The notes: a model not told the origin generated them from the sequence alone. Shown: positions 22,273 to 31,763, counted from the first letter of the stretch. The stretch is DNA of 64,000 bases from Mesoterricola silvestris (GCF_030295405.1 NZ_AP027080.1:3518001-3582000), one strand, 5' to 3'. Program-made: numbers and translations.

Positions 22273-22890
22273 CATCGTACCGGTCCCGGTGGGCGCCGAC
22301 GCTAGTCAGCCGATCAGCCTAGCCCATCTTACCGAGCCACCCCGTCCTAAAAATGCGTAAGTCCCATCTGGAGGGTTTGGATCGGGGCAACTCGTGGCGA
22401 ATCGCCTATCGAATACGAAAACGCCATTTGGAGTGACCCAACCGGGACGTACCTGACATGGAATGAAGCTGCTGTTTATAACCAATTGCCGCCTGCGTTG
22501 GAGGCATGTTAATCCCTTTCATCCTTTGCATCCGATTCATCCCTGTTCCCGCAGGGCCAGAGCTGGGATGGGTCGGCGCATACAGATCAACTGCGCGCCG
22601 CCCCATCTCATCGCTGGCCCTGCGGGAACAGGGATGAATCAGATGAACGGGATGAAGGGGATAAGCCGTCGAACTCAGGCTGTTCCCGGCTGAGGGGCCA
22701 GGCCGTGGTTTTCATGGAAGGCCTTTCTACTGCCATGATCTCCCCGCCCCACGCGAAGCGAAGCCCCGAGGTGGGTCGGGGCCAATCCGTGGCAACACCG
22801 GCCAATCCTCGGGGCGAAAGCTTTCCGTTGCTGCGAGCCCCGCCCGCGGCAACGAACCGGGGCGGGAATCCGGGACACGGACGACGAGGT
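22273..22890. other. 618-bp intergenic region with family B repeat
   Basis: It lies between the aminotransferase (plus) and the outer-membrane barrel gene (minus), which converge. It contains the 22514-22662 inverted repeat and, from 22760 to 22870, several short GC-rich palindromic patches (for example CCCCGAGG and CCTCGGGG) that may end the minus-strand transcript. Open frames here lack ribosome sites and codon bias; I see no gene. Confidence 0.6.
22514..22662. repeat. Interspersed inverted repeat, family B copy 2
   Basis: A perfect 26-bp core (22535-22560 with 22614-22639) is extended outward by about 20 imperfectly paired bases made of CATCC-like units and inward by GATGGG-CGGCGC pairing around 22566-22608. 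Altogether it can form a stem of roughly 60 bp. The outer arms share the repeated CATCC/GGATG word style with the element at 19055-19175. Confidence 0.8.
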
Positions 22891-23550
22891 CTAGAAGTGG
22901 CAGCCGAGATAGAAGGAACCGGCCACCTGGGGCGCCATGGCGCGGAGGGTGCGGTTGTCCATGCTGCTGAGGGCCTGGAGCTGGGTCTGGGTGGTCTTGA
23001 CGGGGGTGCCGGCCACGTCCACGCCCACGTACGGGCGGAAATTGCCCCAGTTCCAGGTGCCGTCCAGGCTCACGCGGGCCCAGGGACGCAGGTAGGTGTT
23101 GGAGGCATCCACCCGGCCGGTGATGACGCCGTTCTGGAAGATGGCGCCCTGAGCGGAGAGGGCCTCGCCCCTGGCCTCCAGGTGGAAGCCCAGGGAGACC
23201 CGGGAGCCCAGGGGGGCCAGGTAGCCGGCGCCCAGGGACCAGTAGCTGTGGGTGATCTTGATATCCGTGAGGTCCACGACGCCGTTGTTGAGGGCCATCT
23301 GGGAGGAGGAATCGAGCTTCCCGCCCACTTCGTAGTACCAGTTGCGGGCGGAGGCGATCTCGCCCATGAAGCGGATGCCCAGGCCGGCGGAACGGTCCGC
23401 CTGGTCCTTGGTGCCCGCCTGGACGGTAATGGAGGTGGGGCGGATCATTTCCCCGAAGAACTGGATCCGGGCGTCCAGGACGTCCTTCGGCGACTGGGCG
23501 AAGACGGATCCTGCGGAAAGGGCTGCGACCAGGACTGTTTTGATCTTCAC
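22891..23550 (-). CDS. Small outer-membrane beta-barrel protein
   Basis: 219 residues with a signal peptide (about 1-18, ending SVFAQ) and then alternating amphipathic strands: ITVQAGTKD, GLGIRFMGE, WYYEVGGKL, YWSLGAGYL, VSLGFHLEA, LRPWARVSL, FRPYVGVDV. The last residue is Phe (AGSFYLGCHF), the C-terminal signature read by the BAM insertion machinery. Probably an 8-stranded barrel; the cargo or role is unknown. It lies downstream of the PKD lipoprotein gene, with a strong hairpin between. Confidence 0.78.
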   Translation of the reverse strand: MKIKTVLVAALSAGSVFAQSPKDVLDARIQFFGEMIRPTSITVQAGTKDQADRSAGLGIRFMGEIASARNWYYEVGGKLDSSSQMALNNGVVDLTDIKITHSYWSLGAGYLAPLGSRVSLGFHLEARGEALSAQGAIFQNGVITGRVDASNTYLRPWARVSLDGTWNWGNFRPYVGVDVAGTPVKTTQTQLQALSSMDNRTLRAMAPQVAGSFYLGCHF

Positions 23551-23592
23551 GAGTCCTCCTTAAGAGTGGGGTGCCAGAGGGGGCGAACACGG

Positions 23593-23620
23593 GGAAAGCG
23601 TCAGGGTTCCGACGCTTTCC
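23593..23620 (-). terminator. Hairpin after the PKD lipoprotein gene
   Basis: GGAAAGCGTC (23593-23602) pairs perfectly with GACGCTTTCC (23611-23620) around an 8-base loop. On the minus strand it begins 13 bases after the lipoprotein stop. There is no U-tract, so it may be a Rho-assisted terminator or an mRNA 3'-end stabiliser. Confidence 0.5.
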
Positions 23621-23633
23621 AAGGGGTTAGCAA

Positions 23634-26600
23634 TCAGGGTGCCACCGGGGTGGCGGGGCCGTTGGTAATCACGATGTCCCAGGCGTAGTTGAAGGGGATC
23701 TTGTAGGCGTAGCTGAGGTCCGAATCATCGCTGGCCTTGATCTTGACGTTGCCGGTGGCCGTCTTGATGGCCTCGATCCACTCCGTGCGGTTCAGGGCGC
23801 GGGGGGCCAGCTTGCCGGCGACGTTGTTGGCCAGGATCGCCTTGAGGGCAAAGACCCGCAGGGTGGCGCTGGTGCCGGCGGCGGGCCGGAGCTCGAAGGG
23901 CACGTCGAACCAGCAGTAGCCGGGGGCGACGGTGGTCATGAGGGTGGTCTTGGCCACCGGATCCGTGTAGATCAGGCCGCTGGTCATGGGGACCCGGGCG
24001 TCGGTGAGGATCGGCAGGGTGTCGGGGTTCGGGTTGGTGGTGCCGGGGAAGACCGGGTAGCCGCTGGAGGGGTCGCTGACGTTCGTCTGGGCCGGGAAAC
24101 TGCCGGGCAGCATGAAGTGCTGGGTCGCGCCATTGGCCTCGAGTTCCACCACCCAGAAATCCGGCGCCACGGGGGCCCCGAGGCCGTCGGTGGTGGCATT
24201 GAACCAGGTGACCCGGTAGCCGCCGAGGACGGGGGTGTCCGTGGGGAGCGGGTTGGGGTAGGTGAGACTGCCGTCCGCTTCCCGGTGGCGCTTGTCGACC
24301 ATGGTGTCCTGGGGCGGGAGGAAGCCCAAGCGGGCCGTGGCATTGCCCGCGACGGCGGCGGTGAGGTTGGTGGGCGGCTGGAGGCTTGCCCCGTCCGCCA
24401 GCCAGGTGCGGGCGATGGTGCCCCCCGAAACGCTGTTGTAGAAGGGCGTGAAGGCGGTCCAGAAGAACCGGCCGACGCCGTTGGGGCTGGGCGTCCCGCC
24501 GTTCTCCGCCGCGGGGAAGGAGGCGTCGAAGCTGCCCTGGCCCGTGGCATTGAGGTCGAAGGCGCTGTTGCGGGGGGTGATGCCCGTGTGCCGGGGCCAG
24601 GTGGTGGCCGAGGTGTAGCGCAGGCCGGCGAAATTCCCCAGGTTCCCGTTCATGGAATCCACCCAGCTGAGGGTGGCGGCGTTCAGGGTGACCGGCCACT
24701 GCCAGACCCGGGACCAGAGGTATTCGGAGTAGCTGAAGACGCTCCGGATGCTGTTCAGGCCGCGGGTGAGGGGCGCGGCCACCTGCCGGTTGACGTCGTT
24801 GGGGTCGTAGGGGATGGACAGGCCGGTGAGGCCACCGGAGAAGGCGGTGCTGCCCTGGGGGTCGTACACCGCGGACTGGAAGTAGGCGGGAACGGCCGAA
24901 TTCACGGGAGCGGGCGCCAGGAGCATGCTGTCCAGGCCCCAATTGGCGGCGTCCAGGTCGTAGGGATCCGTGGATGCCCCGGGAGCGCGGAAGGCCTGGA
25001 ATTCCGAAGCCTTGTAGGTGTCCGAGTTCTTCGAGTCCGGAGTGTAGGCTTTGTAATCGAGGTTGATGCCCAGGTTGGCGGAGGTTCCAGCCGTGCCCGG
25101 CGTCTCGGCGGTCGGGATCGTCTTGAGCATGAGGGGCCATTCCGCGAAGGTCTGGAAGGCCGAGATGCCCGCGAAGGTGCCCACGGCGTTGTTGGGTTCC
25201 TCCCAGAGGGGCGTGACGAACGGAACGGAGGGGCGGAACAGCCAGCGGTCCGTCAGGTTCCCGCCGATCAGGGCCGTGGTGCCCTGCAGCTTGCGCATGG
25301 CGGCCTGGGCGGTCTCGGCCGCGAAGCCCTGGGCGGTGACGATGTTCAGGACCGGGTTCCAGGGGGCGGCGGGGGCGGCGGGGTTCTTGAAGCCGAAGGA
25401 GGAGACCGTCGCGTTGTCATCCAGGGTGGTGCCCAGGGTCGGATCCATGAACCCGCCGGTGGGCGCGTTGGGAATGCGCATGAAATAGGACCGGGAATCG
25501 GGAATGGCCGACGACCAGGAGGGAATGGCCAGCCAGAAGGGCAGGTCCGAGCGCACCGGCAGGGTGATGGTGGCCTTGATGCCCTGGGCATCGGCCACCG
25601 CGTAGCTGTAGGTGATGCCGTCCTGGAAGACCTGGATCTGGGCGCCGAGGCCGTTGGCGGCCGTGGTCACCATGGGCAGGGGCGTGACCGCCTGGCCCGT
25701 GTCGTCCTTGATCTGCCGGTAGAGGAAGTTCAGGGTGAACTGCTGGGTGTTGATGCCGTCCACCACCACCCACATCTGGGTCGTCTTGGGCACCACGAGG
25801 CTGGCGCGGCCGGATTTCACGCAGGAGCTGTTCTGGGCGTCCGTGTCGTCCGTGACCGTGAGGTTCACGCGGTAGGCGATGGTCTTGCCGGCCTCGCCGG
25901 GGAAGGAGACCTCGCCGGGATCGGCGGAGGCGCTGGCGTTGGGCACGCCGCCGGGGAAGGTCCAGGCGTAGGTGAGGGTGCCCCCGGAGGTGGGAAGGAC
26001 GCCGGTGCCCTTGAAGTGCAGCTTCCCGCCCGCGGGGATGTAGACGATGTAGGAATCGGTGCTGTTGGCGGGACGGGGAACGACCGGAACGCCCTGGCCC
26101 CCGTCGAGGATGGTCAGGGGAGCGGGAGGCTGGGTGCCCGAGGCCTGGGGGGAGGTGATGGCGGCCGTGGGCAGCGCGTTGAGGGTCACGGCCACGGTGA
26201 AGGACACCTGGGTGGCGGTGGCGTTGGAGCTGCGGTTGTCGGTGCCGTTGACGGTGACCGTGGCGGTGCCCGCGTAGCTGTCGGGGTACACGTGGGTCAG
26301 GGTCACGGTGGAGCCCGCCAGGGTGCTGGTGGTGGTGGTGCCGGTGACGACCTGCGGCTGGCAGGGCGTATCGGGGCCGCCCCAGTTCACGGTGTAGGTG
26401 ACGGGGTCGTCGTCCTGGTCGGAGACGGTGAACACGAGCTTGACGGCCTTGGAGGTGAGGGCCGACGTGGTGGGGGCCGCCGGGGTGGTGATGGTGAAGG
26501 CGGGGGTGTGGTTCGCGCCCAGGGTCTTGATGGTCATGGCCGGACCGCCGGCGGCGACGCCGACGATGCCCAGGCTGTCGGTGGCGTAGGCGGTGGGGGT

Positions 26601-28526
26601 GGTGGTGCGCGTCCCGGTGGCCGCGGCGCCCGTGTACTGGACGGTGGCGGTGTAGGCGCCTCCCCCGTTGCTGACGACGCTCACCACGGTCGCGGCGCTA
26701 TCGTTGGGAAGGAAGGTGATGAGGTTGGCGGGGATGGGATCCGTCGCGCCGCCGGCGCCGGCCCGGGGATTGGTCACGGTGAAGGTGAAGGCCTGGGTGA
26801 CCGTTCCGTTCAGGTCCACGTTCAGGGTGGTGGCGCCGGGGGCCGTGAAGACCACCACCGGCAGCGGGGTGGTCACCACCTGGAAGGCCACGGAGGGGCT
26901 GAAGTCGCCCACGCCGCCGTTGGCGTCGATGGCCTGGACCCGCACGGGGATGGTGCCGGTGACGGAGGTGGGGAAAGTGTGGTTGACGGTGGTGGTGCGG
27001 GTGACGCCGGTGGGGCTGGCGTCGGGGGCCGAGGTCACGGCCACGCCGTCCCCGAAATCCCACACGAACTGCTTGATGGTGTCCGTCGCGTCGGGATCGG
27101 TCGCCGTGGCGGTGAAGGCGTAGCTCTTGTTCTGGAGCAGGCCCGTGGCGGCGGGGGTGGTGATCTGGGACACGGGGGGCAGGTTGGCCAGGACCTTGAC
27201 GGGAATGTCGACCTTGACGACGCCGCCCTTGGTGTCGTCGGCGGTGACGTAGGCGTTGGAGACGCCCATGGCGGTCCAGGTGTGGGTCACGGTGGTCCCG
27301 GTGACCTTGGGCGTGCCGTCACCGAAGTCCCAGGTGATCGTCGAGGCGTCGAGGTTGGGGTCGGTGACGCCGGCGGTGAAGGTGATGGGCTGGTAGGCGT
27401 AGGGATCGCCCGCCGGGTTCTGGGTGTAGGCGAGCACGGGCGGCGCGTTGGCCAGGATGCTGATGACAAGGGAGATGGACTTGGTTCCGCCGGGAATGCC
27501 GTTGGTGGCCGTGAAGGTCATGGTGTAGATGCCCGCGGCCGCGTAGGTGTGGGTCTGGGTCAGGGCGGTGGTGCTGGCCACGTCGCCCACCCCGCCGGCC
27601 TCGCCGAAGCTCCAGGAATAGGTGAGGGGGAGGCTCTGGGGATCCGTGGCGGTGGCGGTGAAGGTGATGGGGACGTTCTGCCAGGTGGAGTTGGCGGCCC
27701 CCGGGACGGGGATCGTCGGGGCGGCGGCCACGGAGATGACCGGGGGATTCGCCGCGCTGAGCGTCGTGTTGACGGTCATGGCGGGGAACGTCGAGAGATC
27801 GCTCAGGAGCGCGCCGCTGGTGTCCACGACGGAGAGGGTCGGCTGGAAGGTGCGGGAGTCGGTGGCGGCGGCCGCCGGGAAGGAGACGGCGACGGTCCAT
27901 TCGTTGGTGGTCCCCGGCTTGGCGGTGACGGGCCCGATGGAGCCCCCGGCGAGGGTGTCGTTGGACTTGAAGGTGATGCCGGCGGCGTTGTAGGTGAGTC
28001 CGCTGGCGGGATCCAGATCGATCATGAAATCGAAGGTGTAGGCGACGGTGCTGCCCACCTGGGTGGACAGGAGCGTGGCCGCCGCGGGCGCCACCTGGGT
28101 GACCGTGAAGGGATTCGAGGCCTGGGCCACGGCGAAGGTGGTGCTCGCGGCCGTGCCGGCCAGTCCGTGGCTGTCCGTGGGCGTCACGGTCACGGCCAGG
28201 GCCGCGGAGGCCACGCGGAACGCGTGCTGCACGGTGAAGGGGGCCGTGGTCACCGTCTGGATCGGGGAGCCGTCCCCGAAGTTCCAGGCGCAGCTGGCCA
28301 CGGTGTCGCCGAGGTCGGGATCCGTGGTGGTGGTGGTGAACGTGTAGATTTTGTATTCAACCAGGGAGTTGGTGTTGGCATTGACCACCGGGGCCGTGGC
28401 GGCCGGCGGCGCGTTGACGGCGACCTTGTTGTTGGGGCTGTTCCCCCCTCCGCCACCGCATGCGCAAAGCAGCGCCAAGGATAGGGCAGAAAGGATGATC
28501 CCGGAGTTGCGCAGTGTGAATCTCAT
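23634..28526 (-). CDS. Giant PKD-repeat lipoprotein
   Basis: 1630 residues. A signal peptide ends in LALLCAC, with Cys23 the likely lipidated residue, followed by a Gly-rich linker. At least four clear PKD-like beta-sandwich repeats carry the WNFGDG type motif (about residues 82, 310, 400 and 490), with two divergent ones near 715 (VNWGGPD) and 855 (AWTFPGG). Ig-like spacers lie between them. The final 700 residues are a different, unrecognised region. PKD arrays mediate surface adhesion or polymer binding. The frame is open 38 codons upstream, but ATG at 28526 has GAAGGGG before it and gives the lipoprotein signal. A short paralog lies just upstream. Confidence 0.85.
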   Translation of the reverse strand: MRFTLRNSGIILSALSLALLCACGGGGGNSPNNKVAVNAPPAATAPVVNANTNSLVEYKIYTFTTTTTDPDLGDTVASCAWNFGDGSPIQTVTTAPFTVQHAFRVASAALAVTVTPTDSHGLAGTAASTTFAVAQASNPFTVTQVAPAAATLLSTQVGSTVAYTFDFMIDLDPASGLTYNAAGITFKSNDTLAGGSIGPVTAKPGTTNEWTVAVSFPAAAATDSRTFQPTLSVVDTSGALLSDLSTFPAMTVNTTLSAANPPVISVAAAPTIPVPGAANSTWQNVPITFTATATDPQSLPLTYSWSFGEAGGVGDVASTTALTQTHTYAAAGIYTMTFTATNGIPGGTKSISLVISILANAPPVLAYTQNPAGDPYAYQPITFTAGVTDPNLDASTITWDFGDGTPKVTGTTVTHTWTAMGVSNAYVTADDTKGGVVKVDIPVKVLANLPPVSQITTPAATGLLQNKSYAFTATATDPDATDTIKQFVWDFGDGVAVTSAPDASPTGVTRTTTVNHTFPTSVTGTIPVRVQAIDANGGVGDFSPSVAFQVVTTPLPVVVFTAPGATTLNVDLNGTVTQAFTFTVTNPRAGAGGATDPIPANLITFLPNDSAATVVSVVSNGGGAYTATVQYTGAAATGTRTTTPTAYATDSLGIVGVAAGGPAMTIKTLGANHTPAFTITTPAAPTTSALTSKAVKLVFTVSDQDDDPVTYTVNWGGPDTPCQPQVVTGTTTTSTLAGSTVTLTHVYPDSYAGTATVTVNGTDNRSSNATATQVSFTVAVTLNALPTAAITSPQASGTQPPAPLTILDGGQGVPVVPRPANSTDSYIVYIPAGGKLHFKGTGVLPTSGGTLTYAWTFPGGVPNASASADPGEVSFPGEAGKTIAYRVNLTVTDDTDAQNSSCVKSGRASLVVPKTTQMWVVVDGINTQQFTLNFLYRQIKDDTGQAVTPLPMVTTAANGLGAQIQVFQDGITYSYAVADAQGIKATITLPVRSDLPFWLAIPSWSSAIPDSRSYFMRIPNAPTGGFMDPTLGTTLDDNATVSSFGFKNPAAPAAPWNPVLNIVTAQGFAAETAQAAMRKLQGTTALIGGNLTDRWLFRPSVPFVTPLWEEPNNAVGTFAGISAFQTFAEWPLMLKTIPTAETPGTAGTSANLGINLDYKAYTPDSKNSDTYKASEFQAFRAPGASTDPYDLDAANWGLDSMLLAPAPVNSAVPAYFQSAVYDPQGSTAFSGGLTGLSIPYDPNDVNRQVAAPLTRGLNSIRSVFSYSEYLWSRVWQWPVTLNAATLSWVDSMNGNLGNFAGLRYTSATTWPRHTGITPRNSAFDLNATGQGSFDASFPAAENGGTPSPNGVGRFFWTAFTPFYNSVSGGTIARTWLADGASLQPPTNLTAAVAGNATARLGFLPPQDTMVDKRHREADGSLTYPNPLPTDTPVLGGYRVTWFNATTDGLGAPVAPDFWVVELEANGATQHFMLPGSFPAQTNVSDPSSGYPVFPGTTNPNPDTLPILTDARVPMTSGLIYTDPVAKTTLMTTVAPGYCWFDVPFELRPAAGTSATLRVFALKAILANNVAGKLAPRALNRTEWIEAIKTATGNVKIKASDDSDLSYAYKIPFNYAWDIVITNGPATPVAP

Positions 28527-28675
28527 GGATGCCCCTTCGCATTGAAGCCGGAGTAAAAACCAGCAAATACCCAAATTGGTACAAAAAGATCGGGCGTAAT
28601 GATGGCTCCGATCATACAAGCAACCCCCGCCAGGGGCCATTTATTTCCGGAATGGTATGAAAATAACCGCCGCCC

Positions 28676-29449
28676 TCAGGGGCGGGCCACGGTCTGGATG
28701 GTCAGGGTGGGGAAGACCGCCGGCACGCTCTGGATGTTCAGGCTGTCCTTCACCTTCAGGGTGGGTGTGACGGAATAGGCCGTGCCGGCGCCGCCCGAGG
28801 CCGGGTACACCGCGGACACGGTCCAGGCCCCGCCGCCGTCCAGGGTGCCCATGACCTTGACGCCGGGGTTGGCCGTGGCCAGGGGGCTGCCCGGGACGAG
28901 GGTGAAGTTCTCGTTGGGCACCGTGCCCATGCCGTCGTAGGTGACCCGGAACTGGAAGTCCACCGTGACGCTGGCGCCCTGGGGCACCTGGAGGGTGGAC
29001 GGGGCCGCCGGCGCGACGGGAAGGACCAGGAAGGGATTGGCGGCCGCCGATACCGTGAAGGTGGCGGAGGAGGCGGGGCCGTTCAACCCGTGGGTGTCCC
29101 GGGCGGTGACCGTCACCTTCACCGGGGCGCCCGCGGCCAGGAAGGCGTGCTGCACCGAGAAGGGCGGCGCGGTGACGGCCTCCGCCGGCGACCCGTCCCC
29201 GAAGTCCCAGACGCAGCTCACCACCCGGTCGTACAGGTCCGGATCCGTCGCGCCCGTGGTGAAGAGATACGTTTTGTATTGAATAAGGTTGGCATCAGCC
29301 GGATTGGCCATCGGCGCGGTCACTGCGGGCGGCGAGTTGATGGCGAGCCGTTCCCGGGGGCTGTTCCAGCCCCCCATGGTGCAGCCGCACAGCAGAACCG
29401 GCACCAGGCCTGGGAGGAGGGTCCAGGGGGAGCGCAGCATGGGTCTCAT
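28676..29449 (-). CDS. Short PKD-domain lipoprotein, paralog of the downstream giant
   Basis: 257 residues with a signal peptide ending VLLCGC, then a Pro/Asn linker, one PKD motif (VWDFGDGSP) and an Ig-like domain. Residue by residue it follows the first ~250 residues of the next gene: AINSPPAVTAP against AVNAPPAATAP, FTVQHAF against FSVQHAF, HGLNGPASSATF against HGLAGTAASTTF. Then it stops, where the giant continues for 1380 more residues. ATG at 29449 is preferred over 29455 because GAAGGG then has normal spacing, matching the paralog. It is probably a tandem duplication with later truncation or extension. Confidence 0.75.
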   Translation of the reverse strand: MRPMLRSPWTLLPGLVPVLLCGCTMGGWNSPRERLAINSPPAVTAPMANPADANLIQYKTYLFTTGATDPDLYDRVVSCVWDFGDGSPAEAVTAPPFSVQHAFLAAGAPVKVTVTARDTHGLNGPASSATFTVSAAANPFLVLPVAPAAPSTLQVPQGASVTVDFQFRVTYDGMGTVPNENFTLVPGSPLATANPGVKVMGTLDGGGAWTVSAVYPASGGAGTAYSVTPTLKVKDSLNIQSVPAVFPTLTIQTVARP

Positions 29450-29529
29450 GGTCATCCCTTCGGAATGATGTCCGCCTTACCGATTTGAAAACCCATGTTA
29501 CCGGGTATCCGGGACCGGAAAGCCGGGAA

Positions 29530-30327
29530 TCACCCCTGGACCCACTGGACCGTCATGCCCAGGAGCCGGTCCACCGCCGCGCGGCCCCGGGGGCCGGGAT
29601 CCACGGTGAAATCGTTCACCCAGGCCCGCACGTAGCGCCCGATCATCTCCGTGTCCATGCCCCGGCCGAAGGACTGGGAATAGGCCACGGACTCGTCGTG
29701 GCGCTCCCGCGCCAGTTCCACGCTGCGCCGCATGAGGCTGGCGAAGCGGGTCTTGATCTCCTCCGGCAGATCCCGGCGGATGGCGTTGCCGCCCATGGGC
29801 AGGGGCAGGCCGCAGTCGGCCTTCCACCAGGCGCCCAGGTCCTCCACCAGGTGCAGGCCCCGGTCCCGGAACATGAGCTGGCTTTCGTGGATGAGGAGGC
29901 CCGCCTCGTACCGGCCCTCCTCGACGGATTCCATGATCCGGTCGAAGGGCACCAGTTCCACCTTCAGGCCCGGCATCCACCGGCGCAGGGCCAGGTAGGC
30001 GCTGGTGCGAAGCCCCGGGATGGCCACGGTGACCCCGGCCAGCTCCGCGGGGGCCATGGGTTTGCGGGAGATCACCACGGGACCGGTCCCCTCCTGGATG
30101 CTGGAGCCGGCGGTGAGCAGCTGGTACGTGCCGGCCAGTTCCGGGTAGGCCCCGAAGCTGATGGCGGTCACTTCGTACGGCGCCCCCAGGGCCTCGGCGT
30201 TGAGGGTCTCGATGTCCTTGCGCACGAAGCGGAAGTCGAAGCCCTCGGTGTCCATCCAGCCCAGGGCCAGGGGGGCCATCATGTAGGCGTCGTCGGAATC
30301 GGGGCTGTGGGCGATGGTGAAGGGCAT
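29530..30327 (-). CDS. mqnD: MqnA/MqnD-family protein, probable 1,4-dihydroxy-6-naphthoate synthase
   Basis: A 265-residue periplasmic-binding-protein-fold enzyme without a signal peptide. IAHSPDSDDAYMMAPLALG is the family start, with TAISFGAYPELAG and IPGLRTSAYLALRRW in the expected places and LLIHESQLMFRDRGLHLVEDLG in the second lobe. MqnD converts cyclic dehypoxanthine futalosine to dihydroxynaphthoate in the futalosine route to menaquinone, which would imply an anaerobic quinone pool. ATG at 30327 has GGAG 7 bases upstream. mqnA, mqnC and mqnE are not nearby, so a different specificity within the family remains possible. Confidence 0.75.
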   Translation of the reverse strand: MPFTIAHSPDSDDAYMMAPLALGWMDTEGFDFRFVRKDIETLNAEALGAPYEVTAISFGAYPELAGTYQLLTAGSSIQEGTGPVVISRKPMAPAELAGVTVAIPGLRTSAYLALRRWMPGLKVELVPFDRIMESVEEGRYEAGLLIHESQLMFRDRGLHLVEDLGAWWKADCGLPLPMGGNAIRRDLPEEIKTRFASLMRRSVELARERHDESVAYSQSFGRGMDTEMIGRYVRAWVNDFTVDPGPRGRAAVDRLLGMTVQWVQG

Positions 30328-30403
30328 CAACGGACTCCGGGAAGGACCGCCCGGAACGGGTCGGCCGATTGCATCGTATCGGGAAACCGCCGGGCGGGGC
30401 CAC

Positions 30404-30904
30404 TCAGCCCCGGGAGCAGACGCTCAGCTTCTCCTTCACCCGCTCCACCGCCTTCACCGCCAGGGCGTAGCCGGGGTTCTCCAGCACCGCGCTGCGGTAG
30501 TGGTCCAGGGCCAGCTCCAGCTTGTCCAGGGCCTCGTACACCCGGCCCAGGTTGTAGTGGGGGTAGCAGTAGCTCTCGTAGCGCTTGGCCTTGAGAGCCA
30601 TGTGGAGCCAGGGGATGGTGTCCTCGTACTGGCCCAGTTCCAGGTAGTAGGCGCCGATGTCGTTGTAGGGGTTGCCGTACTCCGGGTCCAGGTCGATGGC
30701 CCGGTGGCAGTCGGCGATGGCGGCGTCGAAGTCCTTCTGGAAGGACCGGGCCCATCCGCGGTAGGTGTAGGCCTCGGGCGTCCGGTGCAGCTCCAGGGAC
30801 TTGCTGTAGAGTTCGATGGCCCGGTCCACTTCGCCGCGCATGTGGTGCTGGTAGGCCTTGCTCACCAGTTCCATCGCCTCTTGCTTCTTGTCGTCGGTGC
30901 TCAT
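30404..30904 (-). CDS. TPR-repeat protein
   Basis: 166 residues with four tandem tetratricopeptide repeats and no signal peptide: AYQHHMRGEVDRAIELYSKS, AYTYRGWARSFQKDFDAAIA, PYNDIGAYYLELGQYEDTIP and PHYNLGRVYEALDKLELALD. It is a protein-protein adaptor with unknown partner. GAGG sits 6 bases before the ATG. It follows the TauE-like gene by 50 bp and precedes mqnD by 76 bp, all on one strand, so a three-gene transcript is plausible. Confidence 0.85.
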   Translation of the reverse strand: MSTDDKKQEAMELVSKAYQHHMRGEVDRAIELYSKSLELHRTPEAYTYRGWARSFQKDFDAAIADCHRAIDLDPEYGNPYNDIGAYYLELGQYEDTIPWLHMALKAKRYESYCYPHYNLGRVYEALDKLELALDHYRSAVLENPGYALAVKAVERVKEKLSVCSRG

Positions 30905-30954
30905 GGAGGGCCTCGAGGGAACCCCATCATAGGACAAATCCGGCAGATGGGAGC

Positions 30955-31707
30955 CTAAGCTTGGAGTCTTAAAAGGCTGACCGCCTGCCAAAGGATGTAC
31001 CCGCCCATGGCCCCCACCAGCACCCCGCCCACCCGGAGGAGCCCGGTGCGCCAGGACTGCCTGAGCCGGGTCGCGGCCAGGCCCAGGCCCAGGAGAATGG
31101 GCACGTTCCCCAGACCGAAGCAGACCATTCCCGCCGCCCCCATGCGCCAGGAGCCGGCGTCCAGGGCCTTGAGCAGCATCATGTACACCAGCCCGCAGGG
31201 GATGAAGCCCCAGGCCAGGCCCAGGAGGTAGGGCGCCCCGCCCCACTTGAGGCCCCGGGCCAGGAAGCCCTGGATGGGCCGGGGCATGGGGAATTCCATG
31301 AGGCTGTCGGCGCGCCGGCCCAGGGCCATGAACAGGCCCAGGAGCAGCATGAGGAACCCGATGCCCAGCTTGACCCACACCTGCCACGGCCAGGCCTGGG
31401 CGGCGATGAGGGCCTGGCCGTCGGGGCGGCAACAGGCGTGCATGTCCTGCACGGTCTGGAGCCGCGCGAATCCGCCCAGGAAGCCGATGGCGGCCCCCAG
31501 GAGCGCGTACGTGCTCACCCGACCCGCCTGGAACAGAAGGTGGCGGGGCCACATGCGCCCCCCCTGCCGGGCCTGGGCCAGGCCGAAGGAGGCCACGATG
31601 GGCCCGCACATCCCGGCGCAGTGCCCCACGGACCCCAGGAGCCCCGCGATCCACATGACCGCGAGCCAGGGCAGGGCGTGGGACTGGTTCAGCCAGGTCT
31701 CGAGCAC
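30955..31707 (-). CDS. TauE/SafE-like (DsbD_2) membrane protein
   Basis: 250 residues with six or so membrane helices. The signature GSVGHCAGMCGPIV lies in the first helix, and WGFIPCGLVYMMLL in the fourth mirrors it, the conserved paired Cys/Pro helix ends of the sulfite-exporter/urease-accessory/DsbD-like group. Members near cytochrome oxidase genes are implicated in metal or thiol handling for haem-copper assembly; no such genes are adjacent here. It starts with GTG at 31707 behind AGAGGTG. Extra cysteines (HACCRPDG) sit in a loop. Confidence 0.8.
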   Translation of the reverse strand: MLETWLNQSHALPWLAVMWIAGLLGSVGHCAGMCGPIVASFGLAQARQGGRMWPRHLLFQAGRVSTYALLGAAIGFLGGFARLQTVQDMHACCRPDGQALIAAQAWPWQVWVKLGIGFLMLLLGLFMALGRRADSLMEFPMPRPIQGFLARGLKWGGAPYLLGLAWGFIPCGLVYMMLLKALDAGSWRMGAAGMVCFGLGNVPILLGLGLAATRLRQSWRTGLLRVGGVLVGAMGGYILWQAVSLLRLQA

Positions 31708-31763
31708 ATTTCACCTCTGCCGGGATTCTACTTGGGGCCCCCTTGTACGGCTATCCTGGAGGC

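Noticed and set aside
22690-22890. Small gene in the gap after the family B repeat
   Set aside because: The frames lack a ribosome site, change composition midway and consist largely of palindromic GC patches.
24117-28484. 1455-codon plus-strand frame opposite the PKD lipoprotein
   Set aside because: Glycine and valine repeats mirror the Thr/Ala/Pro-rich lipoprotein. No ribosome site or domain seen.
28527-28675. Cyclic-di-GMP riboswitch in the leader of the PKD lipoprotein gene
   Set aside because: Searched by eye because surface adhesins are often so controlled, but the conserved GEMM core segments were not found.
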